Part shown: piece after piece, positions 46,310-57,153 of the stretch
Layout: each line of letters begins with the position of its first letter
How positions within the stretch are numbered: position 1 is the stretch's first letter
Assembly (NCBI GenBank): GCA_019925105.1
Contig: JAHGAU010000031.1
Coordinates: 446,501 to 510,500 of the forward strand
Length of the DNA: 64,000 nt
Direction: 5' to 3'
Origin: Niebla homalea
Taxonomy: Eukaryota; Ascomycota; Lecanoromycetes; Lecanorales; Ramalinaceae
Translations under genes and position numbers: made by a program
The notes under the pieces: model-generated
What the model was told of the DNA's origin: nothing
The model's database searches: none
Seen by the model: only the letters and a program-made list of their open reading frames with translations

Positions 46310-49050
46310 TCACACAACCGACTCTATCCCCCCTTCCCCCCCCACATCCGCGGCATCCTCCCGCTCATCTGGCTGCCTGTCCAGCCAGAGCTTCTCCAGC
46401 GGCAGCACGAGGCTCGGGTTGATGTATCGCATCCCGGTGCCCTCGTCCTCATCCACGGCGCGCCCCCCACCGGTCTCGCTATCATACCTCGACTCTCCCG
46501 GTTGCAACGCCCCGTAAGGAGGCTCCCGCGAGAGGCTGCGTATGGCGATGAATTTCATCAATGGCTCATAGGTGCGTTGGTAGAACACGATGAACCAGAT
46601 CGTGAACGCGATCAAGGGCGCAATGAGCACGGCTCGCTTGATCGCCAGGCTCAGCCCCAGAATCCCTGCCATCGCCAGCTGAAACACCACGAGCCCCAGG
46701 ACAATGCGATTGCAGATTATAGGCCAAGCACGGCCGGTGGAATGCTGTCGGTGGTCCATTGCGTAGAGGAGTTGGTACTTGTAGATGAAACTGCCCAACA
46801 GGAAATAGAGCAGCCCGAAGAACAGCACGAACCAGGACCCGGGCAGGACGGAGTAGACGATGCAGATGATGTAGATGAGGATCGTTTGCGGGAGGTAGAA
46901 TCCGTAGGAGAAGACGGGAGGTTGGCGAGCAGTAGCAATGTCCCGCGGCGTTTTGTGGGAGCGGGGATAATTGTAGAATGGATACAAGGCCACGGAGCCG
47001 AACTCCAGCAGGCGAAAGGGGAACAAGCCCAGACCTTGGAGGATGATGAGGTTCATGTAGAACAAGACCAGGTTTTTCAGCGACGAGGCGAGTACGTAGG
47101 CGATGTAGGTGGCGTCCTTGAGTGATTTGCCAATCTCGGAGCGGGCGGAGTCGATCTTGTCGGAGGCGTTGGAGACGGTGCCGAAGATGGTGAAGACGAC
47201 GAAGAGGTTGAAAAAGGTGAAGAAGAAGTTTTTGCTGATGAGAGACATTTCGACATCGCCTTGGGAGGTCATGCCTTGATAGGTCGAAAGCCCTGTGGAT
47301 TGGGCCACTTTAGTAAGGAAGATTGATGGGAGAATGGGATCGAGGAGCCCTAGTTGGTTGGAGGAAAGGGTGGAAGGGGAGAACATACAGTAGTAGAGAT
47401 AGGGGACAGCTACGCTCAGGACTGAGAAGAGCAGAGTTGGAAGACCAGTCTGGATCAATGCTCGACTAATCTGATGGCTTGCCAGGGCGTCCTTTAATTG
47501 AGGAGAAACTTTGCCAATGTTTTCCAGGCTCAGTAGGCCAGCCAAAGGTACCAGAAGAAGTGACCAGAAGATGGTAAGAAGGGCAATTACAAGAGTGATG
47601 GACCAGGCTCGAAACATGCGCGTGCTTCTCGAAAGGTAAGTATTCTCCCAATTGACATCGGACGGTGCAGGCGCCAGGTTGGCCAACAGCTTCATCGGTT
47701 CTGGGTCCATCAGAGCTTGTACCGCCATTTGCTACTGACAGTCAACACCTCTCCCCATGGATGGAAAGGGCAAACCTTACAGCAGTGGCAGTCTTATCCA
47801 AAGTCACAAAGGCCAAGGGCATTGGCCTGAATACTTTCCTCCGAGATGTCTTGATTTGGTCATCAAGCTTACGCAATTTCTCTTCATAATAGTCGATTGC
47901 ATCTACTTGACGGCTTTGAAGGTTGAGCGTCCCATACCATATCCGAACTTTAGGACGAGATCCTGAATCGTTTTCATGAGAGGCTCCATTCCCATCCAGC
48001 AAGCGGGCGCCTTCTCCGTCGGCGTCTCCCTGGGCTTGGGTCGATTGGGGATGTTGCGATGCCTTTTGCATGTGCTCCTTTGAGCGTGTATTGGCAGTCC
48101 AAGCGTGCTCAAGCTTGTCCAAAACGCTTCGTCTCTTTGCGACCAAGCCATCCACTTCCTCCCAATCGCGGCACAAAAGCACACTATCGACCTTGCCAAT
48201 GTCCAGATTTTCAATAGTCTCCTTGATCAGGTCCTCGGATCGCAGCTCTTCCGGTATGCCAGAAAGCCTGATTGTGCGATCGGTGATTGTGGACTGGCTT
48301 CCCAGATAATCTTGGCGCACACGAATAATCTTCTTTGTTTCAGTGACGATGAGATAGATGGCAAGGGCGGAGAAGAGGTAGACGAAGAAGACGTATAGCC
48401 AAAGCATACGCTCAGTCGGTCCCGGATCGCCCTTTGCCAAAATTGTGGCGAAATCGCCATTCTCCCACCCCAAGCCTTTGCTAGGCCAGGAGCTTGCTTT
48501 CGTGTCTGTCACATTCTTGCGGGTATTGTCAGGCAAACCCCAGTCTCCGGTATCGGTGTGATGTATAGGTAACATGACGACCAACTGGAAGAAGAAGGTG
48601 ACGGCCAGGAATTTAGTGGCCATGCGAAAGAAGGAAAGGAACTGTGGATGGGTCAATTAAGCGAGGTAGTACTGGGAGTGGTTCACTGCCTACGACATAA
48701 GCGTCAAGACCGGCCGAAGCCAGCACCTCCTCTTCTGAGATCTTGTATAGCGCTGGAATCCAGCCAAAGAAGGTGTCTGGCAGTTCTGGAAGGACCGAAG
48801 CGGCATTCTTCTGGCGCTTACGCGCTGCGTAAAGTGATGTCCATCTGGGGCGAAGCACCTGAAGAGGGTATCGTCAGCAGAGCGGCCATGGCCTAAGGGT
48901 CTGGATCGGCAGTACGCAAAAGGAAATAAATGCGACAAGACCAAGCGCGATGGATATCACAGCCTGAGTCTGGATATCTCGCTGATTCTTGGTCTGGTTC
49001 TGGTATGGATCACCAGTGTGGTTTTGTAGGGCGTAGACAGCGTTGTCCAT
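46310..49050 (-). CDS. CSC1/OSCA-type (DUF221) calcium-permeable cation channel
   Basis: Five exons on the minus strand (49,050-48,916; 48,858-48,694; 48,641-47,781; 47,731-47,389; 47,307-46,310) join in frame to 833 residues. The N-terminus is extracellular (NHTGDPYQNQT has two glycosylation sites), followed by a first membrane segment broken by an intron, then the cytosolic RRM-like loop (ITDRTIRLSGIP and MPLAFVTLDKTATAQMAVQAL), then the channel core. Core markers are NWENTYLSRSTRMFRAW, MTSQGDVEMSLISKNFFFTFF and about eight further helices. The family senses membrane tension or osmotic stress; yeast relatives are Csc1, Phm7 and Rsn1. The intron at 47,388-47,308 is a multiple of three and could be mistaken for coding. 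Confidence 0.92.
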
Positions 49051-49406
49051 GCTTGACCACCACTTGAATCTTCATACAGCTCTGGGCGACCGAGCAGCCC
49101 ACATAATATCTAGAACAGGAGAAGACAATATCGACTGCATCAGTTGTACGCCATGTTGGGAGGCAATGACGGAAGGAATGAGGCAGCAGAACCTGGCAAT
49201 GAGATTGTAATGCGCCGCGACTTCGATACCACCTGCGTATTCGTGTCCATTGAAGATCACGTGCCATCCTCCCCTTTTTGTTTGTCGCCCTCCCATTCGC
49301 TACTGTCATCTTCTTGTGTACAGACCCAAAAAGCGCCCAAAAGTCACGTTAAACATTCCTTTCGGTGGTGATAGTCTAGTATCTACCATCCTGGACACCG
49401 CAAGAC

Positions 49407-51101
49407 ATGGCTTCCGACAAGCTCACAATCTACATTGCATGCTGTGTTAACAAACCAGCGTATGCTACTAAGCAAGTGAGTACGGTGAGAAGCTGTGACA
49501 TGGTCTTGTCTTCTCATGTGTCTGTCAAGCTTGCAACAGACCTGCAGACCTACATGACTAATGTATTGGTGGACGTTCGATTGCAACAACGATGGACTAA
49601 AATACGTAAGAACCCTCCCTGATATTTTGAAAAGCCGGGGTGACTGGTTGAAAGCCTACTCCAACCTTCAGCAGATGATACGCTACGTCAAAGTATCCGA
49701 TCACGATGGACCTTATCTGGTCTACGACGGCCGGAGATTACCGATACCAAGCGCTCGACTACATGTTGACGTTTTTTACCTCTCGGAAGACAAAAATCGA
49801 AAGGATTATATCGACTTGAGATTGGATGCACAACCTTATGTATCGAAGCCAGTAGCAACGGTCATTAATCTACCCAGTGAATTTGTCGATAAAAAATGGG
49901 CCAGGTTTGGCGAGCCTCGTGTGTGCCTTCTGGAATTGGCTGACTGCAACAGGCTACATTTTGAGGACTATCTTCAGTATCGCATCCTGCGCTGCCTTTT
50001 ATGCGGTGGTGAGTCGAGCCACAAACAATGTGAAATGCTGATACTGAGAGATCCAAAGTCTCCACCACCGCCTTCCCGTCAGACAAGGGCATCCACAGTA
50101 ATCAAACCCAAACCGTTCTACTGCACGGTCCACCAGGTACGGACTAAGCTCCTACTTCAGAACGTTTCAGAAAGCGCTGACGGCCCACAGGCACCGGGAA
50201 GACCAGCCTATGTGAGGCATTAGCTCAACAAATGTCGATTCGCTTGAGTAGCCGATACCCGACCAGTAAGCTGATCAGAGTGGAAGCAACAGCGTTCTTT
50301 TCCAGGAATTTCCCAAAGAGCAACAAAGCGGTGACGAAATTTTTCAGCTGCATTGAGACAAGACTCAAGAAAGATGAATCTTGTTTCATCTATGTGCTAA
50401 TCGATGAGATTGAGACTCTGGCTAAGTGGTCTGGGAATGGGAAGCCGACCAATGTACCTCTTTCAACTTTACCTATGATTCTACCACTGACTGACGCTCA
50501 CCTAAAGACCGTCAACGCTTTGCGACAGGCGCTCAACATGCTCCACCAGTATCCGCACGTGCTGATTATGTTCACTACTAAGTTAATTGATGCTGTGGTA
50601 TGTCTGTCGTCCATTTCAGAGACCCCATGCTAAACATCGAAGGACACCGCCTTCCTCGACCGCATATCGACGATTGAGTATATTGGTCTACCAGGCTCCA
50701 TCACACGATACGAAATCTTACGTGCACAGTATGTGATGCTGGCCAGACGTGGCGTTGTCTTTTTGCAGCACATAACGGAAGACGATGAGGATGAGTGGGT
50801 GCTGGTCGGTGATAGCCAGCCCAGCCCGCTTGACATGAACACAATGCTACCTTACTACCGCGATCTTGCTTGCGCGTCTGGCAAACCAGGGCCATCCCAG
50901 ATCCTGTATGCCCATGCCCAAGATTGTGAGGGAGTGAGCGGGCGGAGGCTCGCTAGCATGCCCTTCAAAGCCATATGTATGTTCGCAGAGACGGAAACAT
51001 GCACTATTGGAGAGGCTCTTGAGGCGTTGCGGAGAGAGATTATCAGATCCGTCAAGAGTGAACAGGCGGCGAAGGCTCTCCTTCAAAGTGTTTCTCATTG
51101 A
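49407..51101 (+). CDS. PCH2: AAA+ ATPase Pch2/TRIP13, meiotic HORMA remodeller
   Basis: Pch2 remodels HORMA proteins (Hop1, Mad2) and so governs meiotic axis dynamics and checkpoint control. Exons I read are 49,407-49,475, about 49,530-50,008, 50,083-50,136, 50,191-50,453, 50,508-50,597 and 50,643-51,101. The join of exons 2 and 3 restores DKGIHSN, and exons 3 and 4 the P-loop GPPGTGKTSL. The Walker B is VLIDEIETL, the sensor region IMFTTKLIDAVDTAFLDR, and the GVSGRRLASMPFKA segment holds the sensor-2 arginine. The N-terminal domain keeps the WTFD motif and LPSEFVDKKW. One frame change near 49,555-49,565, between DLQTYMTN and YWWTFD, is unexplained by any intron I can find. N-terminal boundaries are therefore uncertain. 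Confidence 0.88.
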
Positions 51102-51232
51102 GCTGACATGTCAGCATCGTTTGTATCTTGATTGCTTTACGTCAAGAAGTTAGGCTATGTGGCTTCGTATACTAGCTTCGCAGAATAGCAGCTATCCAAA
51201 AGGCAACAGATCTGACCAAAACTTCTCCCCTC

Positions 51233-52685
51233 CTACTTTCCCTGCACACTCATCGTCGCGCCGGCATCCCCGCCCCCAACGGTCACCGTCAACAGCTTCG
51301 GATTCCCATCGTTGACGGCCCCACTCTGATCCTCGCCCCCGGTCGGCGTCACATCATCAAACGGAAACGCATAACCTCTCCCATCCACACTCGCCGCATG
51401 CACGATCCTTGCATAATGGTTCGTCACCGCATCCTTATAATACAAGTCCTCACTCTTCCCCGGAACCTCATCCTCATTCAGCAGGATAGACCGATTGAAC
51501 GCGGCAGCCAACCTCGCAATCAACGCACCCCGCTCGATGCTGGAGTTGGCAGCGAAGGGCCCCGAGCTGCAGGAGAAGATGTCCGCGGCGGACGGCTTAC
51601 CGAACGTCAGCGCATTGCCGTCGCTGTCGACGCCAAAGTCCAGCTCCCCGGCGGCGTTGACGCTGCCCTGGACCGCGCCCCACTGGGCCTGCGTGTCCAC
51701 ACTCAACTTCTGCTGCTGCGTGTCGGCGTATCGGGCCCACACGGCGGCGACGTAGCCGTCGTAGTAACCCGCGAAGAGGGACGGGTTCGTCACGATGCCC
51801 TGGTTCGGACTCAGCGCCCTCAGGTTCCCGCCGGACGGGTCCTTGACGATCAAAGAGGACCAGCCGGCGGAGTCGACGGATTGCTGGGCCGACAGCGCGT
51901 TGCAGATGGTGTCGAGACCGGAAGCCGGCAGGCCCTTCACTTGCTGCGCTGGCGTGCTCGGGTTCGAGGACGTGAGGGTCAGGCCAACGGGCAGGGCGAC
52001 GGAATCGACTTGGGAGATGTTGGCGAAGAGCTGGGTGTCGTTCCCTGCGGGCGGGCGGATATCGGAAAGGGTCAGAGTTCCTGTGGATTACACGGGGAAG
52101 TGAGGGGGGGTGGAGGGGGGGAAAGGGAAGTTCCCCCTTGGATAGTCTCCTCGGTGGCTGGAGAAGAGGGGAGACTTACAGGTGAATTCGGCAAAGCCCC
52201 AGTGGATGTTGATGTTCGGGTCCGCGGGGTTGGTGACGCTGGGTTCGACGAGCCCTGGGCCTGAAAGAAGATAGACATCTCGGAGTCAGCACTGCATCAT
52301 TAAAAAGGGGGACAGTGTAGGGGGACAAGATGTCCTGACTTGACAGTGACAGAGAATTTAATATGGCGTTGAAAATATTAACTGACATACCTGGGTTCAA
52401 TAGGAATGTCAGTTTGGCGCCTACGGAGAACCAGATGCGGCCGCCAGCTAGGTGAGGGATCTGTGCTGTGACGCTGCCCTCAGGGCCCTGAGCGAGCGGA
52501 ATCGCACAGTCGACCGCTAGGGGGCTGCCGGTTTGGGAAGGGGATACCGGATAGTATGGTGTGGTGCCGTCGGACTGGAGGAGGAACAGGCCATTGTTGG
52601 GGGGAAGGGCTGTGCCGGTTATATAGGCATAGACGGTCGACGAGGAGGGAAAGGTGTTCTTGAGGGCGATGGGGAGGGTTGCCAT
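51233..52685 (-). CDS. GH64 family endo-beta-1,3-glucanase (thaumatin-like fold)
   Basis: Three exons (52,685-52,391; 52,260-52,180; 52,044-51,233) join to 395 residues. Family motifs are GGRIWFSVGAKLTFLLNPG, then LVEPSVTNPADPN, NIHWGFAEFTWNDTQLFANIS across two splices, and YDGYVAAVWARYADT in the last exon. GH64 enzymes cut long beta-1,3-glucan into pentamers. For the second intron the acceptor at 52,045 (CCCGCAG) must be used: the nearer CACAG at 52,081 would create a stop codon. No signal peptide is seen; the N-terminus MATLPIALKNTF starts directly in the domain, so export is not explained by the sequence. It is convergent with PCH2, 131 bp apart. Confidence 0.9.
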
Positions 52686-52719
52686 ATCTGCGGTGGGCGA
52701 TTATTGGATGGTTGATGAT

Positions 52720-52769
52720 GGATCTAGCGTTTGTATATTTGTATGGATCTAGCGTTTGTATATTTGTAT
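52720..52769. repeat. Perfect 25-bp tandem duplication
   Basis: Two identical adjacent copies of a 25-bp unit beginning GGATCTAGCG and ending TTTGTAT, 35 bp upstream of the GH64 start codon. The identity of the copies suggests a recent event. Confidence 0.95.
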
Positions 52770-54250
52770 ACCAAAGCTAAAGTGCTTGAAGACGTTGTAG
52801 CTTGGATCAGAGGAAAGTCTTTGCGGTCTTTATGTATCTAGACTTGCCCCCCCCCAACATGAGACCTGCGTGTGATGAGGCTGACCATGTGTATATATTT
52901 ATTGGCACCAGATGAGGCCCGCATGTCCTCTGGGATGTATACAAGGACCCTGTACCGTAGAGTAAGCAAGTGCCAGCAATGACAAATACAATATAAGCCA
53001 AATAGTACGTAATATGAACAAGCAGATCCCAGCAGACAGGCAAGTGGACAAAGTCACGAACGGAAGAGACCCTTGAAGAACGCCGGAACCCGGGGTAAGA
53101 GCAAGTACTTCGAGAGCAGCAATGTGGAGTGAAGGACGGACAGCCAGTAGTTCACGTGGAGTGATGTGCGTGATCATCATCCACTTGGCGAACGTAGCGG
53201 CCGCTAGCCCGAAATTAGAGGTTTGAGCCACAAGATACACGTGATATCTGCAATCTTGTAGCGACTGTAGGCTTTCAACTCAAGAATGCATGGCCGAGCA
53301 GGTCGAGAAGATAAGATGCTGTGCCAGGCCTCGAAGGGCCCACACATGGAGTATTGTCCAGCAATGTCCAAGTCTGACCCGAGCAACCCTAGACATGGGC
53401 GGATACAGAAGATGCCCCGTCTAATCCGTCAGCAGCCTTGCTAGGAGGGCAGTTGTCCTTGACCCGATTCGCTAGCCGCGCTGGAAATGCATTCTGCCGA
53501 CGGCAGAATGCCTTCAGCATTTGCGGCGGTAGCAAGTCATGTCGTATGTCTAGCAATGCGCGTGGGACAGCCTAGGTATAGCTCAGTACAACAGGCAAGA
53601 TGAAGGCTTGATTGTATCAGATGAGAGAAGTCAGGGTTATTCAGCGTGGATGCTAGGACAAAAAAGCTTTAGTGAATAATGAGGTGGGGATGACAGGATA
53701 TTTGACTTCTTCTAACTTGGAGCAATTCAAGATTTGGTGAGCGAAGAGCCCAAGGGGACTGGTCCTTCCATCTAATAATGTATCAAGTATTGCTGATTTC
53801 GAGTGTGTCCACGTCTCGGGAGCCTCAGATGCTGTAAAGGAATGCTGACTCCGCGTTCCACTTGGGTGAGCATGGACTCGATGTTTTAGAAACCTACACT
53901 GAACCCTGCTTCAAGTGAGTTATGCCTGGTCATGCAATGAAATCGATTCAGTGTGACCTGGAAGCAGAGGTCATTGCTTGCTGAGACCTTCTCAGGGCCT
54001 GATCAACGGCCTCTTGGGTATAGACCCACAGCCCGCGATATTAGTGGTGCTCTGTTGGCAGTCCTGCTGCAGAGACATAATCGATCTCATCGAATCTCTA
54101 TTTCTTCTTCAAGCGTCATCGCTTGTCGTTCGAAGAGTACAGAAAAGGCTAAGTAGAAGAAGCGGCAACCTTTTGATTCGACGTATTGGCTTACATTCCT
54201 TATGATCAATAGCTTGACCATTCACTTTATCTGGGTCTGAAGCTCCATTT
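52770..54250. other. Gene-poor stretch right of the glucanase
   Basis: No gene can be supported. A minus-strand frame at 52,899-53,240 is hydrophobic and a plus-strand pair at 53,953-54,205 is short; neither has a recognisable motif or neighbours to splice to. The region probably belongs to the decayed island that continues to 57 kb. Confidence 0.4.
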
Positions 54251-54251
54251 A

Positions 54252-55411
54252 TTATGTCTCGTCGGTTCCTCTAGCGCTTCTCTTTCTCCTGATCTTCTCC
54301 CACTGTCTTTGAATAAGGACATTGAGATACATGATGGCAGTTGACGGCATCGTAAGTGTCAGAAAATACCACCACTCAGTTGCCACATAGAGCGCAGGGG
54401 TACCATGAGTATCAGGCTGCGTGCTGAAGAACCCCATCCCAAAAACGCTCTGTTTCATTCATCAGTCACATCGTCCCGAATTTGAAACCAGATTGACCGT
54501 ACTGTAGCCAGGGACAGTGGCAGGAAGAAGAGGGCCAGCAGGTGTAGATTCCACAATGCGCGGGCGTTATCTTCACCTCTCGCAGCTATCGATATGTTGG
54601 TGGAATGACTTTAAGGATATCAGCAGTTTGTATGCCAGGCAAAGATGTTCAGCATTCACCTCATCAACGCCGAATTTTGCACGTTGCACACAGCTCTGAG
54701 CGTATCTACTGTTCGTTTTGAATCCGTCCAAGAGCTCAGTTTGGTTTTCAGCTAAAGTTTCATGAGTATGTTGCCAGATCTTGCTTTCGCTTTCTTTGGC
54801 TTGAGGCCGCAAATGGTTGGCAAACCATTCATTTTCTTTCATGGCTCGCTCGACAAGCGGTTGAGCAAGATCACTATCCACAAGAAAGGCCGAAAATTGT
54901 CGACACCTCATGAGCAGGTTGCGAGAGCGTTCAGCGAAGGTCTGAGCTAGATCTGAACTTGTCTGAGCTCGTTCCGCGTCTACGTTGACCCTTTGTTCCT
55001 GCGTAACTTCCAGCTCCCGGAATCAAATTACACGTTCAGCCAAAGATATATGAAGCTTTGTAGAACATAGACTGCGTAGAGTCCGATATTTACCTCCTCG
55101 TGTAGAAGTTGCATACGATTTCTCAGCGCATTCCAGTGATTCTGGGCAACACTCCGGAGGGAGTACAGATGAAGTATCATCGGGTAGAGTAAATGCAATC
55201 CAAAGTACTCGTTGGGCTTTTGCATAAACTCATTCTTGACAACGACTGGACAGCGCGTTATCAGCATTGTGATATCGCCATCCTGTGCATGATGACCCAT
55301 CCAAACATTCATGAAGCTCCACATGAGGACCTTCTTTGCAGGATGGGCGACAATTGGATTTGGAGGTGACCAGTACAATGTACTGTACCAGAACTCTGAG
55401 TCGCCAATTAT
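54252..55411 (-). pseudogene. CorA-like membrane protein gene, 5' part missing or unrecognisable
   Basis: Coding blocks on the minus strand are about 55,411-55,094, 55,013-54,675, an exon ending at 54,503, and 54,449-54,252. They read as a helical cytosolic part (LYSLRSVAQNHWNALRNR, then a long coiled region with AERAQTSSDLAQTFAERS), then LHLLALFFLPLSLAT joined by a clean GTACGG/AAACAG intron to SVFGMGFFST, then a last membrane segment and a basic tail. This is the C-terminal layout of fungal CorA-like Mg2+ transporter-domain proteins, although the GMN-type motif is not conserved. Upstream of 55,411 I find no start codon or N-terminal exon before the transposon-like repeat. I therefore call it truncated, but a diverged N-terminus cannot be excluded. 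Confidence 0.5.
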
Positions 55412-55509
55412 GATCAGCTGTCATGAAAAAATGCCGTAGCAAGGACGGTCATTGTCATTCAAGCGAACACCATGCCAAGAAAGCTGATTATTGTCATCAT
55501 ATTTGTTGC

Positions 55510-56326
55510 ATGTCACCTGGGATACCGCAGTCACCCATGGGGTGGTACAGTCAGCTGAGGTACCGTATCACCCACAGCATAGTCAAACTAACACCTCGCT
55601 AGCAAAACCACCCCATAGGTGACTGCAGTCCCTGATCGTAAACTTCAGAATAGTCATATACAAAATATAGATTCCTTCCATTATTATGTTCCTTTTTTCA
55701 AAGTATATATTTCTATATTTTCAGGTGTTTGAGGAGCCACTTACGAGTAAAGTTCTTCATTATAAACGTAGTGATTTTAGGTAGTAACAATAGGAGCATA
55801 CGGTAACCAGGCGTCGCTCATGCGCATAAAGTGATAAAGGCCTTACTTAGCTCTCAGGTTCTCCATCCAAATCACGGTGTTTTTGGGCCTGTTGCGGGGG
55901 GGCCATGCGGGTATCCGGCGTGACCTCTTGCTGAAGGGCTTGGTGAGGGGCTTGGTCAGGGGCTTGGTGAGGGTGTAGGTGAGGGGCTTGGTGAGGGGCT
56001 TGGTGAGGGGCTTGGTGAGGGGCTTGGTGAGGGGCTTGGTGAGGGTGTAAGTGAGGGTGAGGGTCAGGTGAGGGTGCAGGTGAGGGTGGTGAGGGAGGGA
56101 GGTGAGTATTCGAATAATAGTACAAGGTGCAGGTGATATTTAACCAAAAACAAAAACTAAGTCCGTGCGCTCCCATCGCTGACCGCAGTAGCCCGTGGGT
56201 AGGTACAGTCAGCGAGGTATCAGTTTGGCTATGCCGTGGGTAAAACGGTACCTCGGCTGACTGTACCACTCCATGGGGTGACTGCGTTGTCCCGTGGGCC
56301 CCTGCGGTGCCCCATGGGTGACATAC
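55510..56326. mobile_element. Non-autonomous transposon-like element with long inverted ends
   Basis: About 120 bp at the left end (from TGTCACC near 55,511 to about 55,632) match, in inverse orientation, about 150 bp at the right end (about 56,172-56,326). Shared blocks include GTGGTACAGTCAGC, GAGGTACCGT, ACCCAC, GCATAG and AAACT in the same order. Most differences are C/T or G/A changes, as expected from repeat-induced point mutation. The centre is AT-rich on the left and a minisatellite on the right, and no transposase is encoded. It resembles a MITE or a foldback element. I could not define target-site duplications by eye. Confidence 0.65.
55932..56103. repeat. 12-bp minisatellite inside the inverted-repeat element
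   Basis: The unit GAGGGGCTTGGT is repeated in tandem, nearly perfect from 55,981 to 56,040 (five copies), with variant units (GAGGGTGTAGGT, GAGGGTGCAGGT) on both sides. The minus-strand frame through it reads as HQAP repeats and continues into unrelated sequence; I do not consider it a gene. Confidence 0.9.
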
Positions 56327-56523
56327 CTCCTTTGCAAAAGTAGCGCAGACTAATACGCAGATCAATTCCGTGTCAAGGTCATTCTCATCAGTGAAGCTAA
56401 CAGTCTCAGTCCGTGAACCGTGATCAATCTTCTTAATCATGCAGGTGCGAGACATGATCACTCACAGGATGCGGAATTGCGCACGAGCCCAGCTTGATGA
56501 ATTCTTGAATATAACAGTGGATC

Positions 56524-56800
56524 TCCACTCAGTCAGGGTCTGAAGTCCAAATCGCTCAAATCAAGCCATGTTTCCAACTCGGTATCACGAAGCCGATATG
56601 TAGCTGGATCTGTCAACGAGGTCGACGTATTCCGAGCTTTATGAACAGACCTTTCTCGCCATTGATAATCTCTGGAACATCTCCGGTCGACTTCCCCAAT
56701 AATCTTCGAGATAACGTGCTCTAGTCCTCGCCAGGAGAGTCCCAAGTGGAGTGGTCTTTGTGCAAATGTGCCATCCTAGGCTGAGCAAGCTAACAATACA
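56524..56800 (-). pseudogene. Possible ankyrin-type protein remnant
   Basis: A minus-strand segment reads FAQRPLHLGLSWRGLEHVI. This recalls the TPLHL-type start of ankyrin units common in large fungal proteins. It then runs on for about 60 polar residues to a stop. No second repeat or start codon is evident. It may be the last piece of a decayed gene. Confidence 0.25.
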
Positions 56801-57153
56801 GGAAAGTGTATATACAAACAAAAATACATCATAGACCAGAACGGAAATTAAATTGACTGAACGTACTTTACAAGATCTGGCAATGCAAAGAAAGCTCTCG
56901 TTAGAGTCGTTACAGGCGAAGAATCAAGCTTCAGCGGCGCTTGGGGCGATGTCAGTTTCAGCCTTGTGAATGGCCCAGACGGCGGGGGCACTGTCGGCGC
57001 CCAAAGCCCCCACATGCTGCTGAGTAATTGGTAGCTTTAGCGCCTCCCGATCTGCCTTGTCCGCGTTCCGAAATTCCACTCGCGTTTTAGCGAAGGCACC
57101 AAGAGACTGCTCGAAATGGTCTCTTTTGGCGGACCTCCAAGATTCCCGTGATC

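Noticed and set aside
53953..54205. Two overlapping plus-strand frames of 67 and 75 codons
   Set aside because: They are short, in different registers, without motif, and in the decayed island.
55932..56103. Possible CRISPR array
   Set aside because: The unit is 12 bp with no unique spacers, and the genome is fungal.
55847..56461. 204-codon minus-strand frame with HQAP repeats
   Set aside because: The repeats come from the 12-bp minisatellite and the flanks lie in the inverted arms of a transposon-like element.
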